IMG/VR virus record: IMGVR_UViG_3300022188_000008
Location: 31,306 to 95,305 of that record
DNA: 64,000 bases
DNA from: a virus
Direction: 5' to 3' (one strand)
The first letter of the stretch is position 1; each line of letters opens with the position of its first letter. Below are positions 1 to 7,326 of the stretch, piece after piece. The position numbers and the translations under genes are program-made. Below the pieces are notes generated by a model, which did no database searches, was not told the origin of the DNA, and was given only the letters and a program-made list of their open reading frames with translations.

Positions 1-460
1 TCCATGTTCTTCTAACTCCTGAATGAAACATTCTGAATTTCATAACATTTATAGCGCAATATGTTTTTCCTAATCCCATTTTTATGAATAACCCTGCTGA
101 TGGGAAGATAGTTCCGAAATAAATTGTCAATATTTGATGCCTGTAATAATCTCCTAGTAATTCTATTTTAGATTCGAGCTTTTCTTTTAATTCTAATACT
201 TTATCTTCATCATGTATTAAGTTCTTTATAGCAGTTCCCCACATTTTTTGCTTTATAGAAGCAAGGTATTTCTCTTCTTTTGCTTGTAGTTCTTTAAATC
301 TTGGTTCTCTGGGGAACTGCTCTCCGAGGTCAAAAAGATTTTGAGGTGTAAGGGGGATCTTATAGACCCCCTTTTCTATCACCTTAAAATTGATATTCTT
401 TATTCTTCTATCAGTTTTTACCCAAATCCAGTGTTTATTTCTTTTCAATATTTTTATCAT
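1..460 (-). CDS. SNF2-like superfamily II helicase, N-terminal part (runs off left edge)
   Basis: About 153 N-terminal residues are visible. Residues 121-133 contain SAGLFIKMGLGKT, which matches motif I (Walker A, ATP binding) of SNF2-type helicases, where MGLGKT is typical. A YYRHQ stretch lies 20 residues before it, where a Q-like or Ia-preceding element is often found. Motifs II-VI would lie outside the window. The ATG is followed by a lysine-rich start. The ribosome binding site is weak, and the gene sits 3 nt after the stop of the preceding gene, so translational coupling is likely. In phages such proteins act in replication, recombination or transcription control; which role applies here cannot be seen. 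Fold assignment rests on one motif and its spacing. Confidence 0.75.
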   Translation of the reverse strand, partial: MIKILKRNKHWIWVKTDRRIKNINFKVIEKGVYKIPLTPQNLFDLGEQFPREPRFKELQAKEEKYLASIKQKMWGTAIKNLIHDEDKVLELKEKLESKIELLGDYYRHQILTIYFGTIFPSAGLFIKMGLGKTYCAINVMKFRMFHSGVRRTW

Positions 461-463
461 GAT

Positions 464-820
464 TTATTTCTTATTTTTCTTCCTCATGGTGATTCTTTTG
501 CTCTCTTTTATATCACATTGAGCTTCGATGCCCGCCATAGTTTTCTTATCTAATAGCTTGGAGAGGGCAGTTTTATTAATGGACACTACTTTTAAGAATT
601 TAGGCACGCTTTTTATTGCTTTCCAAACAATTGCGGGATTAAAGACTATCGTATGTACAGTTATGATTTCGATAGGATAATCCTTTTTATTGATATATTT
701 TTCATATTTGAGTAATTCCTCTTTATACTGCTTTTCATATTTAGCGTATTGCTCTTTTAATTTTTTTACCCTGAGGTATTCCCCTACCAGTTTGTCTACT
801 TTTTTCTTTGAAATAGCCAT
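464..820 (-). CDS. Hypothetical protein with N-terminal coiled coil
   Basis: 118 residues starting at MAISKKK, chosen because an AGGAGG lies 7-8 nt before this ATG. The stop of the upstream gene overlaps it (TAATG). Residues 3-45 are rich in Lys and Glu with heptad-like spacing (coiled coil). Residues 50-110 look like a small alpha/beta domain ending in a very basic tail. It immediately precedes the helicase gene, so the two are probably co-translated. I do not recognise the family. A nucleic-acid or helicase accessory role is only suggested by position. Confidence 0.7.
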   Translation of the reverse strand: MAISKKKVDKLVGEYLRVKKLKEQYAKYEKQYKEELLKYEKYINKKDYPIEIITVHTIVFNPAIVWKAIKSVPKFLKVVSINKTALSKLLDKKTMAGIEAQCDIKESKRITMRKKNKK

Positions 821-1158
821 TATGTCCTCCTTATAATTCTGAGACAATTAGTAGCAAAAGGATAAAAAGCTAAGTTCCCTGAGATTAATATGGTAATTTT
901 TCCTTCTGGATCTTTTTCTATATAGATGCTACCTCCCCCATCCATTCTAACCTCGACTTTATTTTCCTTATTGAAGTGAAAGCTTTTCATTTTTGAATAT
1001 ACAACAATATCGGATTTCAGACTTTCATCTTGTTCAATTAATATATCAATCATCTTTCCTTGGGTTTTTACTAATTCTTCTAAATCTTTGATATAGCATT
1101 GTATCCATTTAGGTTGTTTCTTTAACTCTTGTTTCTGCTGTTCACTTTTTATCAGCAT
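820..1158 (-). CDS. Hypothetical protein, paralogue of the next upstream gene
   Basis: 112 residues. The start is the second of two nearby ATGs, which has the better spacing from AGGAG. The N-terminus (QKQELKKQPKWIQCYIKDLE) is clearly related to that of the neighbouring gene at 1172-1501 (QREKLKKQPKWVQELVEDLE). The two differ afterwards, suggesting duplication followed by divergence of the C-terminal beta-rich part. The shared QPKW helix followed by a coiled coil looks like a dimerisation module. No enzyme motif is seen. Confidence 0.65.
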   Translation of the reverse strand: MLIKSEQQKQELKKQPKWIQCYIKDLEELVKTQGKMIDILIEQDESLKSDIVVYSKMKSFHFNKENKVEVRMDGGGSIYIEKDPEGKITILISGNLAFYPFATNCLRIIRRT

Positions 1159-1171
1159 TTTCATCTCTCCT

Positions 1172-1501
1172 TTAATATTCTTCGCTTTTTACTCTTATAG
1201 AATTCCACGCTCTGGGCAATACCTTTATACAAGTACGGCCTTGTACCACTAGCCTTCGTTCCTTCTCAAAATAAACTTCTATTATTGATATTCCATCTTT
1301 GAATTTTATTCTTACATTATTATTAAGATAAAACCCATTATTACCATCTGTTTGAACCCAAATATCAGATTCACGCTCTTTTTTATTTAAAATTCTTATT
1401 GTCTCTTTTGCTTTCTCCAATTCCTTTTCCAAATCCTCTACCAATTCTTGTACCCATTTTGGTTGTTTTTTTAATTTCTCTCTTTGTGAATTCGTTAGCA
1501 T
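1172..1501 (-). CDS. Hypothetical protein, paralogue of 820-1158
   Basis: 109 residues from MLTNSQREK, preceded by GGGAG six nt upstream; a longer reading frame exists but lacks a ribosome binding site. Residues 5-50 are charged and helical with the KKQPKW signature shared with the downstream paralogue. Residues 55-109 are strand-rich (VRIKFKDGISIIEVYF). Function unknown. Confidence 0.65.
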   Translation of the reverse strand: MLTNSQREKLKKQPKWVQELVEDLEKELEKAKETIRILNKKERESDIWVQTDGNNGFYLNNNVRIKFKDGISIIEVYFEKERRLVVQGRTCIKVLPRAWNSIRVKSEEY

Positions 1502-1514
1502 TTTATTCTCCCTT

Positions 1515-1757
1515 CTAAGCAATTTTAGCTTCTCTTTCAAAGGAACAAATCAGGTTTTTTAACCCATTTTTTGTTCCCCCTAGTGTTTCATATACTTCAA
1601 CTACATCAACTCTTCTCTCAGAATCGTGAGTTATCGCCACTTCTACGCCTATATTTGGGCTAAAAAGACGACACCTAATACCTGAGTCCTTTTTCCCTCT
1701 GAAATGCCCTTCTGTAGCACCAAACCCCTTATAAAACCCATGAAAGTATAATTTCAT
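1515..1757 (-). CDS. Hypothetical small protein
   Basis: 80 residues from MKLYFHGFYKG. The start is set by TAGGAGG 7 nt upstream; the in-frame extension towards 1904 has no ribosome binding site and overlaps a better small gene. Glycine-rich first third, then a beta-rich section (VEVAITHDSERRVDVVEVYET). Not recognised. Confidence 0.6.
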   Translation of the reverse strand: MKLYFHGFYKGFGATEGHFRGKKDSGIRCRLFSPNIGVEVAITHDSERRVDVVEVYETLGGTKNGLKNLICSFEREAKIA

Positions 1758-1777
1758 TGCATACCTCCTATATTTGT

Positions 1778-1945
1778 TTATCTTCGAAATAGAAACATCC
1801 GCATCAATGTAAAAACAACAGTATTTATTACGACTGATGCAAGAAATACCCATAGACCTAAGAAGAAATATTTTGGTACTACGGTTGCTAAGAAAATAAA
1901 CCACCCAATAGTTATTAATATCATGATAATAGTAAATATCTTCAT
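1778..1945 (-). CDS. Small membrane protein with two transmembrane segments
   Basis: 55 residues. AGAGGAGG lies just before the ATG, and the ATG overlaps the stop of the upstream gene (TAATG). Two hydrophobic segments at about residues 3-24 and 27-47 are separated by a short turn (VPKYF), followed by an arginine-rich tail (MRMFLFRR). That pattern fits a helical hairpin in the inner membrane with the tail in the cytoplasm. Its early-region position argues against a lysis holin; a superinfection or membrane-modifying role is speculative. Confidence 0.65.
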   Translation of the reverse strand: MKIFTIIMILITIGWFIFLATVVPKYFFLGLWVFLASVVINTVVFTLMRMFLFRR

Positions 1946-2172
1946 TATTCCTCCTCTAAATTACCTGTACCTGTCCAATGCTCACAACCAGGAATGTCTG
2001 GTAATTCCCAATTCTCTCCAATATAACCCATTAATGACAGTTTCCCGCATTCTGAGCACTCATAGACAGTATACCATTTGTCTTGCTCTGTTGGCTCTTC
2101 AAATTCTTTTCTTGCTTCTTCAGGATGTTCCTCCCAGAAATCCGATAATCTACCTCGATATTTCCAACCCAT
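1945..2172 (-). CDS. Hypothetical acidic protein with zinc-ribbon-like Cys pair
   Basis: 75 residues. A ribosome binding site (AAAGGAGG) precedes the ATG. The second half carries CSECGKLS and, about 23 residues later, CEHW, a possible C2-C/H zinc site. Very acidic ends (EEHPEEARKEFEEP and NLEEE). Several small phage genes in this window have such metal-binding knuckles. Function unknown. Confidence 0.6.
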   Translation of the reverse strand: MGWKYRGRLSDFWEEHPEEARKEFEEPTEQDKWYTVYECSECGKLSLMGYIGENWELPDIPGCEHWTGTGNLEEE

Positions 2173-2191
2173 ATTTCATACCTCCTTTTCT

Positions 2192-2512
2192 TTAAAGTAT
2201 TTCTTCCCACCACCAAGAATGGGGATTAATTTTACCGTTTCTTACACTAAATCCCATCCTGATTTTATGCTTTCCATCATCAGGGTTTATATGGGTTACT
2301 GTAAAATCATAATACCCATCTGAGGTGGGAATAAAATAGTCCTCGATTATGATATTGGCTATTTCCCATACGTAATCATGGTGATCTATAACTAATTCCC
2401 CGTGGCCTACAATCCCAAATCCATAATCAAGATATTCTTCTTCTACCCTGCAATTGTTTTTAAACCATTCTTGCCAGAAATTATCATTTATTTTCTTGGC
2501 TGCCTCTCCCAT
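2192..2512 (-). CDS. Hypothetical protein
   Basis: 106 residues from MGEAAKKINDNFWQEWF. The ATG is preferred over an in-frame GTG three codons upstream because GGGGGTG is well spaced for the ATG but overlaps the GTG. It is the first gene downstream of a good sigma-70-like promoter at 2537-2565. Two FTVTHINPDDGKHKIRM-like strands near the C-terminus; no recognised motif. Confidence 0.65.
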   Translation of the reverse strand: MGEAAKKINDNFWQEWFKNNCRVEEEYLDYGFGIVGHGELVIDHHDYVWEIANIIIEDYFIPTSDGYYDFTVTHINPDDGKHKIRMGFSVRNGKINPHSWWWEEIL

Positions 2513-2536
2513 GCTTTTCACCCCCTTTCAATTTCG

Positions 2537-2565
2537 ATAATACTATAAATTAACATACTTGTCAA
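2537..2565 (-). promoter_or_regulatory. Sigma-70-like promoter reading left
   Basis: On the minus strand: TTGACA (2560-2565), 17-nt spacer, TATTAT (2537-2542). The spacer ends in TTTATAG, as in the promoters at 8391-8419 and 15202-15229. A CATAATTTTTATTAT palindrome (about 2568-2582) lies directly upstream. It should drive the genes from 2512 leftwards. Confidence 0.75.
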
Positions 2566-2597
2566 TTATAATAAAAATTATGAAAAAGTTATGATTT

Positions 2598-2942
2598 TTA
2601 TTTCACTAGAAACCTTCTAACTGCAAATACGTTTCCGTTACCATCTTTGATACAATCAAGTCCTGTATCAGGGGCTATTATGTCTTTTCTTCCTTTTATT
2701 TTGTTAAATAGAACCACAGAAACGATATATAAAGTGTTCTCTTTTGGTTCAGGTAAATTGATTATTTCTTTCAATCTTGGCCTACTGGTGGGGATAAATC
2801 CCCCCTCGATTTCTATTGCCCAACCAGGTTCGAATTTTGTTAGTGCTCTGGCTACTTTTCCGCTGGGTGGAAATATAGCAATTATTTTATTATCCTCATT
2901 AATCACTCTTATCGGATGTGCTGTTAAATTCACAATTTTCAC
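2598..2942 (-). CDS. Conserved phage-type protein (NLTxHPI / PPSGKVAR family), function unknown
   Basis: 114 residues from a GTG preceded by GGAGGGATAGA. It opens with VNLTAHPIRVI, then FPPSGKVARAL and later LYIVSVVLFNKIKGRKDIIAPDTG. This pattern (NLTPH..., PPSG..AR, YIVS...A...R.D...P) recurs in many phage and bacterial hypothetical proteins, from memory, with no assigned activity. Probably a small all-beta protein. The gene lies upstream of the 2537 promoter and belongs to the operon read from the right. Confidence 0.7.
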   Translation of the reverse strand: MKIVNLTAHPIRVINEDNKIIAIFPPSGKVARALTKFEPGWAIEIEGGFIPTSRPRLKEIINLPEPKENTLYIVSVVLFNKIKGRKDIIAPDTGLDCIKDGNGNVFAVRRFLVK

Positions 2943-2954
2943 TCTATCCCTCCT

Positions 2955-3161
2955 TCACTGAGATTCTTTTACTTTTTTGATAAATGTCTTCTCAATAGGC
3001 ACATAATAAACATAAGCCTCTTCTTTTTTACCATATGTAAATTCAACTTCCCCGCCTGAAGTTGGTTGAATGCCATAATCAATTATGCAAATCTCGTCAC
3101 ATTTATCGTCATCTTTTGTTGCAGATGTAATAATTCCACCCTCGATTGTTATATAAATCAT
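2955..3161 (-). CDS. Hypothetical small protein
   Basis: 68 residues; AAGGAGGATTGAATC precedes the ATG. Mostly short strands (MIYITIEGGIITSATKD) with two nearby cysteines (KCDEICIIDYG). It shares the leader sequence GGAGGATTGAATCATGATT with the gene at 3381, which points to duplicated gene-start cassettes. Function unknown. Confidence 0.6.
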   Translation of the reverse strand: MIYITIEGGIITSATKDDDKCDEICIIDYGIQPTSGGEVEFTYGKKEEAYVYYVPIEKTFIKKVKESQ

Positions 3162-3164
3162 GAT

Positions 3165-3377
3165 TCAATCCTCCTTGCTATACATAAATGTATAAATATA
3201 TAGATGTTTTTCTGAGATGTTAGTAAGTTCATTTACTAATTCCTCGAAATTATCATTTGGGTGAACATACACATTAAAACTGTCATAGATGTTTGAAACA
3301 ATTCTAGATTTAAACCCTTTCTCTTTTAACTCTGTATTGATTTGAAGAATTATTTCAGTAAAATTTGTTGTGCCCAC
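3165..3377 (-). CDS. Hypothetical small protein
   Basis: 70 residues from GTG with AAAGGAGGATTAGAAC upstream. An amphipathic N-terminal helix (TEIILQINTELKEKGF) is followed by strands with VYVHPNDNFEELVNEL. Ends 3 nt before the next gene. No recognised motif. Confidence 0.55.
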   Translation of the reverse strand: MGTTNFTEIILQINTELKEKGFKSRIVSNIYDSFNVYVHPNDNFEELVNELTNISEKHLYIYTFMYSKED

Positions 3378-3380
3378 GTT

Positions 3381-3683
3381 CTAATCCTCCTTTTTCTTTT
3401 TAATGCTGTTGAAATAGAGTTTTGATATACAATACATTGCAAGATCATCTGGTGTTATTTCTCTTCTAGGCTCTTTTAACCACTGTTCGCAATTTTTTAG
3501 TGCTTTTTCTAACCATCTCTCTTTATTATTTAATGTTCTTCTTTCCTTATGTCTTGTTCTATAAATATCCTCGATTCTATAATATTCTGTTTCTAACATC
3601 TTATAAACACTATCTCTCCAAACATCATATTCCCTAAACACTTTATTAACAAAATCTTTGCATTTAGGATTATACATAATCAT
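3381..3683 (-). CDS. Hypothetical basic helical protein
   Basis: 100 residues with a good GGAGG. Mostly helical and rich in Arg, Lys, Glu and Tyr (YRIEDIYRTRHKERRTLNNK) with a lysine-rich C-terminus. The sequence would fit a nucleic-acid- or protein-binding helical bundle, but no known domain is apparent. Confidence 0.6.
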   Translation of the reverse strand: MIMYNPKCKDFVNKVFREYDVWRDSVYKMLETEYYRIEDIYRTRHKERRTLNNKERWLEKALKNCEQWLKEPRREITPDDLAMYCISKLYFNSIKKKKED

Positions 3684-3686
3684 GAT

Positions 3687-4133
3687 TCAATCCTCCTCGA
3701 TTTCTGCCAGTATTGAAATTATCCTCGCTTTTCCTATTTCCTTAACCATTTTCTTTAAACCCTCTTTAATCCTATCTTCAGGCTTTGTATCCCTGAACAT
3801 GCTAACTGTTTCACCCTCGGAGAATCTCTCATAAAAGATATAATCTCCCTCGATTTTTCTAAATATTAGATATTGTCTATTTTGATTTTTCCAGCTTCCC
3901 CCTGCTATTTCGATAGGAACATCAAGAGGAATGTTTTCTACAGGTAAATAAGGCTCTTTTCTTCTTTTTGAATCCCTTGTAAATCCATCTAAGAAAGACC
4001 TGTTAAACTTAAATTTAGGATGCAGTCCTGTTATTTCTGCAACCCACCAATTAACAGAAGTATTTATATACATGAAATCATGAAAATTAACGCATTTATA
4101 TCCATCTCTTTCTATTAGTTTCATTTTTTCCAT
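3687..4133 (-). CDS. Hypothetical protein
   Basis: 148 residues; AAAGGAGG lies upstream of the start MEKMKLIERDG. Contains aromatic-rich NWWVAEITGLHPKFKFNRSF, a basic DSKRRKEP loop, and a beta stretch YLIFRKIEGDYIFYERF. Possibly a small mixed alpha/beta domain that binds nucleic acid. Not recognised. Confidence 0.6.
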   Translation of the reverse strand: MEKMKLIERDGYKCVNFHDFMYINTSVNWWVAEITGLHPKFKFNRSFLDGFTRDSKRRKEPYLPVENIPLDVPIEIAGGSWKNQNRQYLIFRKIEGDYIFYERFSEGETVSMFRDTKPEDRIKEGLKKMVKEIGKARIISILAEIEED

Positions 4134-4149
4134 GTTTAATAGCCTCCTT

Positions 4150-4374
4150 TTAATATCCTGGCCTTAGTTCATTAACAGCTTTTTTAGTTCCCGTCTCTGT
4201 TTCGATCCAACAAAGTACGGCGCCCCAGCGGTTAAAAATAGCTGGTTTCCCCTTCTTTTTGGTAGATTCCAAGACATAACCTTTAAATTCATGTTTTCCT
4301 GATCTACCAATAACTAATTCCCCGATTTGTGGCCTCCAACCTTTAGGTGCTTGGTAATTGATAAAACTTGCCAT
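4150..4374 (-). CDS. Hypothetical small protein, possible beta-barrel
   Basis: 74 residues from MASFINYQAPKGW, set by AAAGGAGG 8 nt upstream; a longer frame to 4443 lacks a ribosome binding site and would overlap the neighbouring gene. Pattern IGELVIGRSGKHEFKGYVLEST looks like an SH3/KOW-type strand arrangement (hydrophobic, Gly, basic loop). Function unknown. Confidence 0.6.
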   Translation of the reverse strand: MASFINYQAPKGWRPQIGELVIGRSGKHEFKGYVLESTKKKGKPAIFNRWGAVLCWIETETGTKKAVNELRPGY

Positions 4375-4393
4375 TTTAATAACCTCCTTTCTA

Positions 4394-4810
4394 TTATTTC
4401 TTAAGGGAATTGATGAAATCAGAAGCAAGTTGACTAAAGGCAATAGGTCTTAAGTTTTTTGCTCTTATCCGCTTTATCTCTCTTATTTTATTATGTATTT
4501 TCTTTTTCTGTTTTTTTACTTTTTCAGCAGCTTGATGAAGTGTTAAATTAGATTCTAAATTGTAATCTAATCCGAAAAGAAATCCCGCTTTTTCCATATA
4601 ACATATAAATTCTGGTAAGCTCATTATTTTATTGCCTAAATATACTTTTGTTTTCCCCTCTCCTGATATGTATAAATCTATTTCAATCCCTTCTTTTTCT
4701 AGTTTTATATCTGTCACTTTGTGAGATAATAGATAACTGTATTCATCTTTTGATAATTTTAAAGCAAAGCCCCCTCCATTATCCATTTTGAGAACCAATT
4801 TCCTTTTCAT
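4394..4810 (-). CDS. Hypothetical protein with basic helical C-terminal half
   Basis: 138 residues. First half is strand-rich (LVLKMDNGGGFALKLSKDEY...IDLYISGEGKTKVYLG). Residues 85-120 form a very basic helix (AAEKVKKQKKKIHNKIREIKR). Good GGAGG upstream. The basic helix suggests nucleic-acid contact; no family recognised. Confidence 0.6.
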   Translation of the reverse strand: MKRKLVLKMDNGGGFALKLSKDEYSYLLSHKVTDIKLEKEGIEIDLYISGEGKTKVYLGNKIMSLPEFICYMEKAGFLFGLDYNLESNLTLHQAAEKVKKQKKKIHNKIREIKRIRAKNLRPIAFSQLASDFINSLKK

Positions 4811-4813
4811 GAT

Positions 4814-4993
4814 TTAATCCTCCTCTTTTATTTCTACATTAAAAATATAATCCCAATCCAGATTATCAGCGTACCAAACAATTGTCTCAGTAGTTCCAAA
4901 TATATTTTTAACTTCCTCGATCTTTTTAACTGGTCTCCATCTCCCAAATTTAAATTTTGTTAACTGACAGGGTTTCTTTCTTGCGTGTAACAT
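4814..4993 (-). CDS. Small hypothetical protein (59 aa)
   Basis: Reads MLHARKKPCQLTKFKFGRWR and ends FNVEIKEED. AAAGGGGGATTAA lies directly before the ATG. The stop falls 4 nt before the downstream gene, inside the usual GGAGGATTAAATC leader. Tryptophan-rich with a basic N-terminus and an acidic C-terminus. Spacing, ribosome binding site and lack of any other gene in this stretch support it being real. Confidence 0.55.
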   Translation of the reverse strand: MLHARKKPCQLTKFKFGRWRPVKKIEEVKNIFGTTETIVWYADNLDWDYIFNVEIKEED

Positions 4994-5018
4994 TTAATCC
5001 CCCTTTTATTTCGATTAT

Positions 5019-5040
5019 AGAGAGGGCTTTTACCCCCTCA
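5019..5040 (-). terminator. Intercistronic hairpin
   Basis: In the minus-strand transcript a GAGGGG stem pairs with CCCTCTC across a TAAAAG loop and is followed by TATAATCG. Same design as the hairpins at 5790 and 6086. It lies inside an apparent operon, so it is more likely a leaky terminator or RNA-processing signal than a full stop. Confidence 0.45.
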
Positions 5041-5048
5041 ATTTATGA

Positions 5049-5765
5049 TTATCTCATCCAAGGATGCCTTTTATCACTATCAGGCAAGTTCTTTATAAAC
5101 TCCACTACATCTTTAGGGAGTTCAAAGAATACCCATCCAGAACCATATTTATATCCACAAACAGGGCAAGGCTTGTCTAATACCCCTTTTGGATGCTCTG
5201 AAGGGTAAACATGGCCTGAAATTGTTATTTCTTCCTTATCAATCTTATAAAAGTGTCTGTACTTTTCCGGTATTTTATCAAGATTAGGCCAGGTGAAATA
5301 CCAGGGAAGATTTAATAATTCTTGTTCTTCCTTGGTTATCTCAGCTTTCCCTGTCTCTTTGAGGCTTTTTAATGCTTTTTCTTTGATTTTTCTAGTGAGA
5401 GTATATAACTCGGTAGTTCTGTTATATTCTCTCTTTACAATCTTTTCCTTGCCCCATCCAAGCTCCTTTTGATGTTCGCAACAAGGGTTCATATCGTTTA
5501 GATGCCAATTTTCCCATATATCTAGGAATTTCTTTAATTTTTCGGAATCCCATCCAGGGGCATACTCGATAATATATCTTCTTATTGTGTCATAAATTTG
5601 CCCACAACTCCCCTTACAATCTCCGTTGCTAAGTGGGGCTTCTACCCCTGTAATGCTTAGCACAAGTCCTCTTTTTTTCTTCTCATATAACCTTATTTCA
5701 CAAAATACATCTCCTTTAAAGGTCTTGCCTACTCTTACAATCTTCTTGAATACTATTTTTTCCAT
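5049..5765 (-). CDS. Conserved phage-type protein with WHLNDM signature and zinc knuckle
   Basis: 238 residues. Residues around 85-105 read IWENWHLNDMNPCCEHQ, a signature that recurs in many phage and mobile-element hypothetical proteins (K.W..WHLNDM..GC.HQ, from memory). Upstream SITGVEAPLSNGDCKGSCGQI fits the N-terminal part of that family. The C-terminal CPVCGYKYGSGW is a half zinc ribbon. No biochemical role is established for the family to my knowledge. Good GGGGG-type ribosome binding site; hairpins flank the gene on both sides. Confidence 0.75.
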   Translation of the reverse strand: MEKIVFKKIVRVGKTFKGDVFCEIRLYEKKKRGLVLSITGVEAPLSNGDCKGSCGQIYDTIRRYIIEYAPGWDSEKLKKFLDIWENWHLNDMNPCCEHQKELGWGKEKIVKREYNRTTELYTLTRKIKEKALKSLKETGKAEITKEEQELLNLPWYFTWPNLDKIPEKYRHFYKIDKEEITISGHVYPSEHPKGVLDKPCPVCGYKYGSGWVFFELPKDVVEFIKNLPDSDKRHPWMR

Positions 5766-5789
5766 AAAAACCCCCTTATAATTTGATTA

Positions 5790-5811
5790 GAGAGGAGGCA
5801 GAAGCCCCCTC
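5790..5811 (-). terminator. Intercistronic hairpin
   Basis: The minus-strand transcript can form an 8-bp stem, GAGGGGGC with GCCTCCTC, with loop TTCT, followed by TCTAATC. It lies between the genes at 5818 and 5049, just before the latter's ribosome binding site. Probably an attenuator-like or processing hairpin. Confidence 0.5.
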
Positions 5812-5817
5812 GATTTA

Positions 5818-6057
5818 TTATCTTTTTGTGACTACCAACATTGAGTTAGGCTCTTGGCCTGATTCAATGGTAAGCACAATTTTTCCCTCTTTAGTGACGT
5901 AACCCCGAATATAAGCGCCTATAGCAACCTTTCCCTCTTTTCGTTGCTTTATTACCATTTCAAAGCCCCCGTCTTTTTCCCTAGGGCCAAATGCTATAGG
6001 ATTCTTATATCCATCAATTTTAGCCTCGATCCAAAAATTTCTAACATTTCTTGGCAT
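5818..6057 (-). CDS. Conserved phage-type small protein (FWIEAxIDG / GGF family)
   Basis: 79 residues: FWIEAKIDGYKNPIAFGPR, then KDGGFEMVIKQRKEGKVAIGAYIRGY, then strands to the end. This order (FW.EA.IDGR, GPR.KDGGF, QR..G) is familiar from uncharacterised phage proteins. Predicted to be an all-beta domain. Ribosome binding site AGGAGG before the ATG. Confidence 0.7.
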   Translation of the reverse strand: MPRNVRNFWIEAKIDGYKNPIAFGPREKDGGFEMVIKQRKEGKVAIGAYIRGYVTKEGKIVLTIESGQEPNSMLVVTKR

Positions 6058-6085
6058 ACTTTATCCTCCTTTTAATTTGATTAAA

Positions 6086-6104
6086 GAGAGGGCAAAAGCC
6101 CCTC
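6086..6104 (-). terminator. Intercistronic hairpin
   Basis: Minus-strand stem GAGGGGC with GCCCTCTC around a TTTT loop, followed by TTTAATC. Third member of the hairpin series in this operon (with 5019 and 5790). Confidence 0.5.
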
Positions 6105-6112
6105 GATTTATA

Positions 6113-6541
6113 TTAATTATGCCTATAAACTACTATTTCATCCTTACTATTAAATCCCAATTCTTCCATTAAATGATTATTGATCTTTGCCGTCTTTTCA
6201 TATCCGTCATAGTTTGCAAAGGTTTCTTCAGGGCAATCTTTATGCAAGTCTAACCATTCATTAAGGCTTTTAACTTGTGCTTGTCCAGGGCCTGCATATT
6301 GTCCTAGACCCCACTTAATCAGGGTTTCTTCTCCTACAATACAAGCAAATTCTTGAGGGTCATCGTTTGCTAAATCTTCCCAGTATTCCCTTGCTTTTTC
6401 TCCAGCCTCTTTATAGCTTTCTGCGATATACCATTCAGTTCCGTCTTCGAGTTCTATTAAGGGTAAATACCCATAATTTTTAACATCTGTTACTTCTAAA
6501 ACCTCTGTTTCACCTTCGATAAGTATTAACAGCTTTTCCAT
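6113..6541 (-). CDS. Hypothetical acidic protein
   Basis: 142 residues, strongly acidic (EDGTEWYIAESYKEAGEKAREYWED and DPQEFACIVGEE). The acidity and length recall antirestriction-type DNA mimics, but no diagnostic motif is present, so this is only a thought. Ribosome binding site AAAGGAGG. Confidence 0.6.
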   Translation of the reverse strand: MEKLLILIEGETEVLEVTDVKNYGYLPLIELEDGTEWYIAESYKEAGEKAREYWEDLANDDPQEFACIVGEETLIKWGLGQYAGPGQAQVKSLNEWLDLHKDCPEETFANYDGYEKTAKINNHLMEELGFNSKDEIVVYRHN

Positions 6542-6555
6542 GATTTACCTCCTTT

Positions 6556-6737
6556 TCAGTTAATAAGTTCTAATTCTTTAAAATCTTTCCAGGGTCTTCT
6601 AATATCGAAGATTGGAAGATCATTTAAACCGTAATTGATAAGTGCTTTTCCCTCTTTTATCTCGTATACCACCCCCTTTTCCATAATGTACCTTTTGGGT
6701 TAGTAATGACCTTCACTTTATCACCTATTTTGAACAT
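6556..6737 (-). pseudogene. Frameshifted small KOW/SH3-like protein
   Basis: AAGGGG precedes an ATG at 6737 that opens MFKIGDKVKVITNPKGTLW, a typical KOW-like beginning, but this frame ends after 26 codons. In the -1 frame the sequence continues as VVYEIKEGKALINYG and on to a TGA at 6556-6558. The whole region is 182 nt, one base short of 61 codons. The break lies at a run of five G on the coding strand, so one lost G (real or a sequencing error) would explain it. No canonical X XXY YYZ slip site exists there, which makes programmed frameshifting less likely. Confidence 0.55.
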
Positions 6738-6749
6738 TTTATCCCCTTT

Positions 6750-7052
6750 TTAATTGATTATAGGCTTTTTAATATCGCTATCTAATACCCTGCAAAAAGG
6801 CGAATTAATCCAATTATCGCCTTTATTATATATTAACCACTGTCTCGGCCTGTACCCCATTAAAGGTATAAATTTTGAAGGCACTAGATATGCTATAAAT
6901 TCATAATTCCCCGCTTTAAATTCAATTGCAGTTTTAAAAGGTGAATATTCAGGTACATATCTATAGTTATTTATATCTCTGATAGCTTTTTCTAGTGGTT
7001 TTACTATTTTTGGACTATTTACAAAATCAGTATTCTTATAACCAAATGTCAT
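6750..7052 (-). CDS. Hypothetical protein
   Basis: 100 residues; AGAGGGGGAT precedes the ATG. Aromatic-rich C-terminal half (YLVPSKFIPLMGYRPRQWLIYNKGDNW). Helix around residues 15-30 (VKPLEKAIRDINNYR). No family recognised. Confidence 0.55.
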   Translation of the reverse strand: MTFGYKNTDFVNSPKIVKPLEKAIRDINNYRYVPEYSPFKTAIEFKAGNYEFIAYLVPSKFIPLMGYRPRQWLIYNKGDNWINSPFCRVLDSDIKKPIIN

Positions 7053-7064
7053 TTTATCCCCCTC

Positions 7065-7316
7065 TTAAATGATATTAAATTCTTTAAGAATATGTTTCAT
7101 TGCTGTTTCGATATTACTATCATTTAAGTATGTATATAATTCCCTAGTATCATAACGGCTTAAGATTAGCATATCCCAACATAACTTTTTTGGACTTGGA
7201 GAAAACTTGTTTATAGCCTCTTTAAGTCTTTCTTTGGTTATTTTCTCAATTGTTTTTTGCATAGTTTGTTTTAATTCTTTGTAGTCTTTTTCTTTTATCT
7301 TTAATCTACCGTCCAT
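7065..7316 (-). CDS. Hypothetical helical protein
   Basis: 83 residues, largely helical and basic in the first half (KEKDYKELKQTMQKTIEKITKERLKEAINKF), then WDMLILSRYDTRELYTYLND. Ribosome binding site AAGGGGGTTAAT. Unknown function. Confidence 0.55.
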   Translation of the reverse strand: MDGRLKIKEKDYKELKQTMQKTIEKITKERLKEAINKFSPSPKKLCWDMLILSRYDTRELYTYLNDSNIETAMKHILKEFNII

Positions 7317-7326
7317 ATTAACCCCC

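Noticed and set aside
6113-6541. Antirestriction DNA-mimic protein
   Set aside because: Strong acidity alone is not enough; none of the family motifs could be recognised.
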